From: Pseudomonadota bacterium
Lineage (GTDB): Bacteria > Myxococcota > UBA9042 > PHBI01
Assembly (NCBI GenBank): GCA_005772945.1
Contig: SXIE01000046.1
Location: forward strand, 1 to 5,835
DNA length: 5,835 nucleotides
Direction: 5' to 3'
The notes below the pieces were generated by a model. That model had not been told where the DNA came from. It searched no databases and was given only the letters and a program-made list of their open reading frames with translations. Positions within the stretch are counted from its first letter, which is position 1; each line of letters starts with the position of its first letter. Of the stretch, positions 1 through 5,835 are shown in pieces. The position numbers were made by a program, and so were the translations under genes.

Positions 1-547
1 GCATCCGCAGGTCTTCAACATCCTCCTCCAGATCATGGACCACGGGACGCTGACGGATAACAACGGGCGCAAGTCCGACTTCCGCCACATCATCTTGATC
101 ATGACCTCGAACGTCGGCGCAGAGGAGCTCTCCAAGCGCAAGGTCGGGTTCGCGGACGAGTTCAAGCACGGTGACGGCGACGCGGTCTACAAGCGGACGT
201 TCTCGCCCGAGTTCCGCAATCGCCTCGACGCCAAGATCGACTTCAAGGCGTTGCCGCTCAGCATCGTCGAGGAGGTCGTCGGCAAGCTCGTGACCGAGCT
301 CGAGGGGAACCTCATCGCGAAGAAAGTCCGCATCGAGCTGACCCCCGCGGCGCGGCGCTTCCTCGCCCAGAAGGGCTACGACCCCGCGATGGGGGCGCGT
401 CCGCTGGCGCGTGTCCTGAGAACGCACCTGGCCGAGCCGCTGTCGGAAGAGATCCTCTACGGCCAGCTCGAGAACGGCGGGACGGTGGCGATCGATGTCG
501 CCGAGGGCAAGCTCACGTTCGCGTTCCGCGCCCTCGTCGAGGCCTGA
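1..547 (+). CDS. clpA: ATP-dependent Clp protease ATP-binding subunit ClpA, C-terminal part (5' end outside the window)
   Basis: This is the last 181 residues of ClpA, the AAA+ unfoldase that feeds substrates to ClpP in the cytoplasm. The reading frame is open from base 2 (HPQVFNILLQIMDHG...), so the gene starts upstream. Visible landmarks of the second AAA+ module, in order: the segment just after Walker B (HPQVFNILLQ), TLTDNNGRK, the sensor-1 asparagine in MTSNVG, the arginine-finger block FSPEFRNRLD, and the sensor-2 arginine in GARPLARV. Between sensor 1 and the arginine finger lies RKVGFADEF, whose VGF sits where ClpA/ClpX carry the IGL/IGF loop that docks on ClpP, so partnership with ClpP is expected. 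The C-terminus ends as in other ClpA proteins (ILYGQLENGG then a short beta-rich tail). ClpB is excluded because this loop is absent from ClpB. clpS and clpP are not visible here. I infer a normal functional gene. Confidence 0.95.
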   Translation, partial: HPQVFNILLQIMDHGTLTDNNGRKSDFRHIILIMTSNVGAEELSKRKVGFADEFKHGDGDAVYKRTFSPEFRNRLDAKIDFKALPLSIVEEVVGKLVTELEGNLIAKKVRIELTPAARRFLAQKGYDPAMGARPLARVLRTHLAEPLSEEILYGQLENGGTVAIDVAEGKLTFAFRALVEA

Positions 548-577
548 AACAGAATTGCATCGAGCGTGAATAACGCG

Positions 578-620
578 GGGGGACCTCCCGTCCCGGGCGC
601 CGTTCGAAGGGAGGTCACCC
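578..620 (+). promoter_or_regulatory. Stem-loop covering the lpoB ribosome binding site
   Basis: GACCTCCC at 582-589 is the exact reverse complement of GGGAGGTC at 609-616, and GGG at 578-580 can pair with CCC at 618-620 after one G/A mismatch. The right arm contains the Shine-Dalgarno sequence of the gene starting at 621, so in RNA this 11-pair stem with a 19-base loop would hide the ribosome binding site. A shorter competing hairpin, GGGAC (580-584) with GTCCC (590-594) around a 5-base loop, uses up the left arm and would free the site. No T-tract follows, so a plain intrinsic terminator for clpA is unlikely. The pairing is directly visible; a regulatory role is inference, since GC-rich DNA gives such stems by chance. 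Confidence 0.4.
607..615 (+). promoter_or_regulatory. Strong Shine-Dalgarno sequence of the LpoB-family gene
   Basis: AAGGGAGGT lies five bases before the ATG at 621 and closely matches the 16S anti-Shine-Dalgarno complement. It fixes the start of the gene. It is also the right arm of the stem-loop at 578-620. Confidence 0.8.
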
Positions 621-1226
621 ATGCGCCAACTGCTCTCGGTTGCGGCGTTCGCCGCGTTTTGTTCGTCGTCCATCGGTTGCGTCGGCTCGGGCGGTTACGT
701 CCGCGACACGGACGTCGAGGGGCTCGACGCGCCGGCGATGTCGACCGGGCTCGATCGGAGGGACCTCGATCGGGTCTTCCTCGAGACCGCCAGCGATCTT
801 GTCACGTCCAGGTTCTATGCGGGTGTGAAGCAGGGCGGCGGCATGCCGACCATCGCCATTCTGGGACTGCGCAACGACACGACCGAGCACCTCGGGCCGC
901 AGCTCGCGACCTTGCTCGCGCGCTTCGAAGACCAGCTCGTTGCCGATCAGGTCTTCGCGGTCGTGTCGAACGAGCGGCGCGGCGAGCTCATGGCGGACGC
1001 GGCCGATCAGCAGGGCAGCGCGTTCGATCCGCGCTTTGCGGCGCGCTGGGGACGCCAGCTCGGGGCGCAGTTCGTCGTGACCGGCAAGGTGCAGACGGCG
1101 ACGGAGCGGACGCTCGACGCGCGGCGCGTGCAGTACTCGCTCTTCATGCAGGTGCTCGAGGTCGAGACGGGGCGCATCGCGTGGATGCGCGGCTCGGAGC
1201 TGACCAAGGCGCTCGTCTCCTATTGA
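621..1226 (+). CDS. LpoB-family outer-membrane lipoprotein (penicillin-binding protein activator family)
   Basis: The 201-residue product resembles LpoB (Pfam PF13036). In Enterobacteria LpoB is an outer-membrane lipoprotein that reaches through the peptidoglycan and activates the synthase PBP1B. A lipoprotein signal peptide ends SSSIGC, with Cys20 as the lipidated residue. The family fold follows: MSTGLDRRDLDRVF (from residue 40), PTIAILGLRNDTTEHLG, FAVVSNERRGELM, WGRQLGAQFVVTGKV, and a final VLEVETGRIAWMR strand. The stretch between Cys20 and the folded domain is only about 20-25 residues and not proline-rich, much shorter than the disordered tether of E. coli LpoB. The ATG is set by the AAGGGAGGT site five bases upstream. 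A second lipoprotein gene starts 42 bases after the stop, suggesting an operon. Family assignment is secure; the partner synthase in this organism is unknown, so I leave the symbol empty. Confidence 0.85.
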   Translation: MRQLLSVAAFAAFCSSSIGCVGSGGYVRDTDVEGLDAPAMSTGLDRRDLDRVFLETASDLVTSRFYAGVKQGGGMPTIAILGLRNDTTEHLGPQLATLLARFEDQLVADQVFAVVSNERRGELMADAADQQGSAFDPRFAARWGRQLGAQFVVTGKVQTATERTLDARRVQYSLFMQVLEVETGRIAWMRGSELTKALVSY

Positions 1227-1255
1227 ACGTGAGCTCTCGCGTGCGGGCGCGGGGC

Positions 1256-1260
1256 GAGGG
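1256..1260 (+). promoter_or_regulatory. Shine-Dalgarno sequence of the COG3014-family gene
   Basis: GAGGG lies eight bases before the ATG at 1269 and supports that start over the in-frame ATG at 1323, which would remove most of the signal peptide and has no comparable site. Confidence 0.55.
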
Positions 1261-1268
1261 ACGAGAAA

Positions 1269-2399
1269 ATGATTTGTACACCAAGCTTCGCCGCGCGGGC
1301 GCTTGCGGGGCTCGCGTGCGCCATGTGGTTGTGGTTGTCGGTCGCGGCCTGCGGCTCGCTGGCTTACGACCGCAGCGTGAAGAACGTCTATGACGCGCTC
1401 GACCACGGTGACGCGGGGAAGGCGCTCGGGGTTCTCGATCGCGAGGTCGCCGCGGCGCGGCCCGAGCGAGAGGCGCTGCTTCGGTTGGAGCGCGCGATCG
1501 TGCGGCTGCGGGTTGGCCAATTCGCGGAGGCGGCGAGCGATCTCGCGGCGGCCGATCCGGTCCTCGAGGTCCTCGATCTCGATAGGGACGTCGACGGGCA
1601 GCTCGCCGCGCAGCTCGTCTCGGAGGCCGCCGGGAACTACCGTCCGCCGCCCTTCGAGAAGCTGCTGGTCAATGCCCTCGGGATGGCTTCACGCTTGGCC
1701 GCGGACGATGTCGAGAGCGCGCGGATTGAGGCCCGCCGCTTCGAGGTCCTCGCGAAATACTACGACGCGCAACACACCGCCGAGCACGAGGCGGCTGCCG
1801 TCGGTCGTGCGCTCGCCGCGCTCGTTGCGGAGGTGTCTGCGCACAAGGCCCTTTCCGTCGAAGGTGCCGATGGCGAGCTGGTGGTCCTCGTCGCCAGCGG
1901 GCGCGTGCCGCGCCGGGTTTCGGTCCGCCACACGCGCGCCGAGATCGAGGCCCGGCTCGGGCTTCCGGCGCCGGAGGCCGACGCCAAGCGCAGCCTCAAC
2001 GTGTTGGGCCTCGACGGTGGGGCGGCTCCGTCCCTGACCGAGGTCGCGATCGATGGCGTGGGCGTCCCGCTGTCGCCGATAGGCAACCCCGCCGCGAGTG
2101 CGCGCGCGACGTTCGAGCGGCAGAGCGCCCGTCTCTACCGCGCGGCCCTCAACCGCGAGGGCCTCCGCCACGGCGCCAAGCGCGCGTCGAACGGCGGGGT
2201 GCTCGGGTTCTTCGTCGGCGCGACGCTCGAAGGCAACGACACGCCCGATACGCGCGCCTGGAGCTTGCTCCCGGCCGGGATCCACCGCGTGCGCGTGCGC
2301 GTCCGGGCCGGCGCCCATACGCTTCGGATCGGCGATCGCACGATCGACGCCACCGTCATCGCCGGCCAGATCCGTGTCGTCTTCGCGGCGCTTCCTTGA
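1269..2399 (+). CDS. COG3014-family lipoprotein with helical-repeat N-terminal region
   Basis: The 376-residue product has a lipoprotein signal peptide: a hydrophobic segment with lipobox VAAC, placing the lipidated cysteine at residue 28. After it comes an alanine- and leucine-rich helical region resembling tetratricopeptide repeats (VYDALDHGDAGKALGVLDRE, VGQFAEAASDLAAADPVLE). Then come NYRPPPFEKLLVNALGMASR and ESARIEARRFEVLAKYYD, a block typical of COG3014 proteins. The second half is beta-rich: GELVVLVASGRVPRRVSVR, then TPDTRAWSLLPAGIHRVRVR at about 325-344 and AGQIRVVFAALP at the end, again matching the family layout. COG3014 proteins have no established function to my knowledge, but they often neighbour LpoB homologues, as here, 42 bases downstream. 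A periplasmic scaffold role with the LpoB-like protein is inference. Length is somewhat shorter than the larger family members I recall. Confidence 0.75.
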   Translation: MICTPSFAARALAGLACAMWLWLSVAACGSLAYDRSVKNVYDALDHGDAGKALGVLDREVAAARPEREALLRLERAIVRLRVGQFAEAASDLAAADPVLEVLDLDRDVDGQLAAQLVSEAAGNYRPPPFEKLLVNALGMASRLAADDVESARIEARRFEVLAKYYDAQHTAEHEAAAVGRALAALVAEVSAHKALSVEGADGELVVLVASGRVPRRVSVRHTRAEIEARLGLPAPEADAKRSLNVLGLDGGAAPSLTEVAIDGVGVPLSPIGNPAASARATFERQSARLYRAALNREGLRHGAKRASNGGVLGFFVGATLEGNDTPDTRAWSLLPAGIHRVRVRVRAGAHTLRIGDRTIDATVIAGQIRVVFAALP

Positions 2400-2414
2400 G
2401 GCGAAACGAGACGC

Positions 2415-2417
<3 letters not shown>
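2397..2417. terminator. Weak stem-loop in the convergent gap
   Basis: The 15 bases between the convergent stop codons, plus both stops, can fold: TGAG (2397-2400) with CTCA (2414-2417), then CG with CG after a single-base bulge, around an 8-base loop. The position suits a bidirectional terminator, but the stem is short, bulged and lacks a T-tract on either strand. A terminator role is only a guess from position. Confidence 0.2.
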
Positions 2418-4133
<1,716 letters not shown>

Positions 4134-4140
4134 GGGTTCA

Positions 4141-4146
4141 CTTCTC
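4141..4146 (-). promoter_or_regulatory. Probable Shine-Dalgarno sequence of gpmI
   Basis: GAGAAG on the minus strand lies seven bases before the ATG at 4133. It is a moderate match and the only purine-rich site at proper distance, supporting this start. Confidence 0.5.
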
Positions 4147-4172
4147 AGGGATGCGGGCGTGGTTCGATGCGT

Positions 4173-4187
4173 CGTGCGATACGCACG
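4173..4187 (-). other. Perfect 6-pair hairpin between the small lipoprotein gene and gpmI
   Basis: CGTGCG (4173-4178) pairs exactly with CGCACG (4182-4187) around a three-base loop, 7 bases past the lipoprotein stop. There is no following T-tract on the minus strand. It could be a weak terminator, an mRNA 3'-end stabiliser or an operon processing site; all are guesses from position. Confidence 0.3.
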
Positions 4188-4194
4188 GGAGGCC

Positions 4195-4593
4195 TCAGCG
4201 CAGGCCCTTGAGCGCGCGCATGGCGGTGCGAACGCGCTCGTCCTTCCAGACCTCCGGGGCGTCCTTGCGGAGCGCCTGCTCGCGCTGCATGAGGTCGGCC
4301 ATGTCGCTGCCGTAGTCCTTGAGCACGGCGAGCATCTTGGTCTTGTCGTCGCCCTGCTCGGCCTTCAGCTTGTCCATCTCGACGCCGATCGCCTTCAGGT
4401 CCGCGTCGTTGTCCTTGAGGTACTGCTCGAGGGCATCGCCGGCCTTGACGGCGTCGGTCTTGTTCGCTTCGACGATGGCCACCATGGCCTTGCGGTGCCC
4501 GATCATCTTGCCCATCGGGCCGCCACCACCACCGCAGCCGACGACGAAGACGAGCGAAACGGCGACGAACAGGCGCGTCATGAAGTTGAGCAT
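4195..4593 (-). CDS. Small predicted lipoprotein, unrecognised family
   Basis: The 132-residue product begins MLNFMTRLFVAVSLVFVVGC, a signal peptide with lipobox VVGC and lipidated Cys20, so it is probably anchored to a membrane facing the periplasm or surface. Right after the cysteine are five glycines, a flexible tether, then a charged, lysine- and aspartate-rich region to the end. That region (about 35-125) looks almost wholly helical with heptad-like leucine spacing (DALEQYLKDNDADLKAIGVE, MDKLKAEQGD, ADLMQREQALRKD) and could form a helical hairpin or coiled coil. I see no catalytic motif and do not recognise a family. The start at 4593 is preferred over longer in-frame extensions because AGGAAGAG lies directly upstream and the signal peptide begins there. 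It sits between an acyl-CoA dehydrogenase gene (133 bases upstream) and gpmI (61 bases downstream), which gives no functional clue. Confidence 0.85.
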   Translation of the reverse strand: MLNFMTRLFVAVSLVFVVGCGGGGGPMGKMIGHRKAMVAIVEANKTDAVKAGDALEQYLKDNDADLKAIGVEMDKLKAEQGDDKTKMLAVLKDYGSDMADLMQREQALRKDAPEVWKDERVRTAMRALKGLR

Positions 4594-4596
4594 GGT

Positions 4597-4604
4597 CTCT
4601 TCCT
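4597..4604 (-). promoter_or_regulatory. Shine-Dalgarno sequence of the small lipoprotein gene
   Basis: AGGAAGAG on the minus strand, with its AGGA core seven bases before the ATG at 4593. It decides the start codon against reading through from further upstream in the same frame. Confidence 0.75.
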
Positions 4605-4649
4605 GAATGAGGGGGGACGTGAGGGTCGTGCGCTTGGCGACCGGGCGTT

Positions 4650-4678
4650 TGGATACCGGAATCGGCCCGGGGCGACAA
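4650..4678 (-). promoter_or_regulatory. Weak candidate sigma-70-type promoter for the small lipoprotein gene
   Basis: On the minus strand TTGTCG (4678-4673) and TATCCA (4655-4650) are separated by exactly 17 bases. They match the -35 and -10 consensus at four and three of six positions. Transcription would start near 4643 and leave a leader of about 50 bases before the ATG. Spacing and location fit; hexamer quality is poor. Confidence 0.3.
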
Positions 4679-4688
4679 CGTGCATTCG

Positions 4689-4713
4689 CCTCAGCGCGCC
4701 GCCGCGTACGAGG
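4689..4713 (-). terminator. Candidate terminator-like hairpin after the acyl-CoA dehydrogenase gene
   Basis: CCTC (4689-4692) pairs with GAGG (4710-4713), and GCGCG (4694-4698) with CGCGT (4703-4707, one G-T pair), around a four-base loop and a small internal loop. It begins 13 bases past the stop at 4727. No T-tract follows on the minus strand, so an intrinsic terminator is uncertain. Confidence 0.3.
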
Positions 4714-4726
4714 TGCGATCCCGTGC

Positions 4727-5835
4727 TCAGCCTTCGAGCTGCGCGATGCGCGCGACGCGGTCCGCCATCGCGGCGTCCCACGGGGCCTTGGTGCCGCGCA
4801 GATACAGGTCCACGAAGTGGGCGAGCGTGTCGGTGTCGGCCGCGCGCCGGGCGGGGTCGCGCTCGGTCGCGATGTCGACGCCGAAGGTCGCGGCCAAGAC
4901 CGCATCGCCCAGACGCTCGGCGTGCGGACGCAGGAAGAAGGCGGCGCGGCCGGGGTCGCGCTCGGCGGCGAGTCCCACCAGTGCGTCGTGCGCGGCCGTC
5001 ACGGCCTCGCGCGCCGACGCCAGCGCCACGGCGACGGCGGGGTCGCGCGCCGCCTCGACAAAGAGTCCGCCGAGCGTCGCGAAGAAGCCGGGCGCGAGGC
5101 CGATCGGGCCGAAGTCGCGCACCGTCTGGGCGATGAGCGTGTTGTGGGTGCCCTCCCAGTTCTCGCAGACGACATTGTCGCGCATGAGACGCGGCAGGAC
5201 CGAGAATGTCTCGATCGTGCCGTTGCCGCCGAGCGTCTCGATGGCGAGCAGGACGGCGCGGTGAGCGAGCTGGGCGGTGCGCATCTTGACGAGGTTCGCG
5301 GCGACGCGGAGGTAGGCGCGCTCGGGGGCGGCCAGGCCGCGGCGCTCGTCCTCGTCGAGGAGATGGGCGAGGTGGAGGCCGGCGGCGAGCGAGGCCTGGC
5401 CGATGCCGCGGATCTCGGCGAGCATGCCTTGCACGAGCGGGAAGCCAATGATGGGCGTGCCGAAGGCCGTACGCGTCTTGGCGTAGGCGTGGGCGACGAG
5501 GCGGGCGCGGCGGGCGGCGCCCGTGACGGCGACGGTATTATAGATGCGCGAGGTCTGGATGACCTCGGTCATGAGCGTCTTGAAGCCCTCGGTGACCGGG
5601 CCGACGGCGTAGCCGATGGCGCCGTGGTAGTCGATCTCGCCGGACGGCATGGAACGCGTTCCAATTTTGTCTTTGAGGCGGCGCAGAGAATAGGCGTTGA
5701 CCTGACCCCCAGCCTCGTCGAGGTGGCGCGGCACGAGGAAGAGGCCAAGGCCCGAGGTGCCCGTCTTGGCGTCATCGACGCGCGCCGTGACCAGCTGCAG
5801 CGCGGCCGCGGCGTTCGAGCAGAACCACTTCTCGC
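4727..5835 (-). CDS. AidB-like acyl-CoA dehydrogenase family protein, N-terminal part outside the window
   Basis: The visible 368 residues are the central and C-terminal part of a FAD-dependent acyl-CoA dehydrogenase, an enzyme class that makes an alpha,beta-double bond in acyl-CoA thioesters. The frame is open to the window edge and starts EKWFCSNAAAA, the middle beta-domain flavin-contact region. Then come GLGLFLVPR, RRLKDKIGTRSMPSGE, GYAVGPVTEGFKTL, the helical-domain motif AKTRTAFGTPI, and ETLGGNGTIETFSVLPRLMR. In DNVVCENWEGTHNTL the glutamate of WEG (codon 5153-5155) is at the usual catalytic-base position of the AidB branch. The wording (KDKIGTRS, WEGTHN) is closer to AidB and its relatives than to short-chain dehydrogenases. 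E. coli AidB binds DNA and is linked to alkylation damage, but most relatives are uncharacterised, so I give no symbol. The true substrate cannot be read from sequence. Codon use is unusual at about 5650-5695. Confidence 0.9.
   Translation of the reverse strand, partial: EKWFCSNAAAALQLVTARVDDAKTGTSGLGLFLVPRHLDEAGGQVNAYSLRRLKDKIGTRSMPSGEIDYHGAIGYAVGPVTEGFKTLMTEVIQTSRIYNTVAVTGAARRARLVAHAYAKTRTAFGTPIIGFPLVQGMLAEIRGIGQASLAAGLHLAHLLDEDERRGLAAPERAYLRVAANLVKMRTAQLAHRAVLLAIETLGGNGTIETFSVLPRLMRDNVVCENWEGTHNTLIAQTVRDFGPIGLAPGFFATLGGLFVEAARDPAVAVALASAREAVTAAHDALVGLAAERDPGRAAFFLRPHAERLGDAVLAATFGVDIATERDPARRAADTDTLAHFVDLYLRGTKAPWDAAMADRVARIAQLEG
5650..5663. repeat. Perfect 14-base palindrome inside the acyl-CoA dehydrogenase gene
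   Basis: TGGAACGCGTTCCA equals its own reverse complement. It resembles dyad operators with a central CG used by LacI-type repressors, but it lies within the codons for IGTRSM. It may be a binding site, a restriction or modification target (it contains ACGCGT) or chance. The palindrome itself is certain; any role is speculation. Confidence 0.35.

Noticed and set aside
615..1520. A 301-codon minus-strand frame opposite the LpoB-family gene.
   Set aside because: Arginine- and histidine-rich, no family resemblance, and it crosses the junction between two plus-strand lipoprotein genes with signal peptides and ribosome binding sites.
2281..2315. Alternating GCGTGC-like run in the COG3014 gene, possible Z-DNA or simple repeat.
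   Set aside because: It encodes the RVRVRVR beta-strand conserved in character in this family and is explained by codon bias.
4594..4905. N-terminal extension of the small lipoprotein frame into the dehydrogenase gene.
   Set aside because: The extension is low-complexity sequence without a signal peptide; the start at 4593 has a ribosome binding site and begins a proper lipoprotein signal.
5537..5542. A perfect TATAAT on the minus strand within the dehydrogenase gene.
   Set aside because: It falls in codons for IYNT, the hexamer 17 bases upstream (AGGTCA) is a poor -35 match, and no gene start follows nearby on that strand.

Overview
The window looks like chromosomal DNA from a GC-rich, diderm (Gram-negative) bacterium. 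Coding regions strongly favour G or C at third codon positions, three encoded proteins have lipoprotein signal peptides, and gene content (ClpA, an LpoB-family lipoprotein paired with a COG3014-type lipoprotein, a plant-like phosphoglycerate mutase, an AidB-like acyl-CoA dehydrogenase) fits the Myxococcota / former Deltaproteobacteria. That assignment is inference from gene content and composition; no rRNA or other marker is present. I see no mobile element, CRISPR array, tRNA or rRNA.

Layout. Left arm, plus strand: the 3' end of clpA (to 547), a 73-base gap that can fold over the next ribosome binding site, an LpoB-family lipoprotein gene (621-1226), then 42 bases on a COG3014-family lipoprotein gene (1269-2399). 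Right arm, minus strand, read from right to left: a 5'-truncated AidB-like acyl-CoA dehydrogenase gene (running off the window at 5835, ending at 4727), a 133-base gap with a weak candidate promoter, a small lipoprotein gene (4593-4195), and gpmI for cofactor-independent phosphoglycerate mutase (4133-2415). The two arms converge with only 15 bases between stop codons. No stretch over 300 bases lacks a gene.

How the genes may work together. The lpoB-like and COG3014-like genes are probably one transcription unit making two envelope lipoproteins. LpoB proteins in Enterobacteria activate the peptidoglycan synthase PBP1B, and COG3014 proteins often sit beside LpoB homologues, so a shared envelope role is reasonable but unproven. 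ClpA is housekeeping proteolysis and gpmI is central glycolysis; their adjacency to the lipoproteins shows no obvious pathway logic. The small minus-strand lipoprotein (132 residues, mostly helical, with an oligoglycine tether) matches nothing I recognise.

The most interesting items are the lipoprotein pair as a possible envelope module, a hairpin with an alternative fold that would mask or expose the lpoB ribosome binding site, the plant-type phosphoglycerate mutase, the unrecognised small lipoprotein, and a 14-base perfect palindrome inside a patch of atypical codons in the dehydrogenase gene. I did not find a clear-cut novel multi-gene defence or mobile system here.
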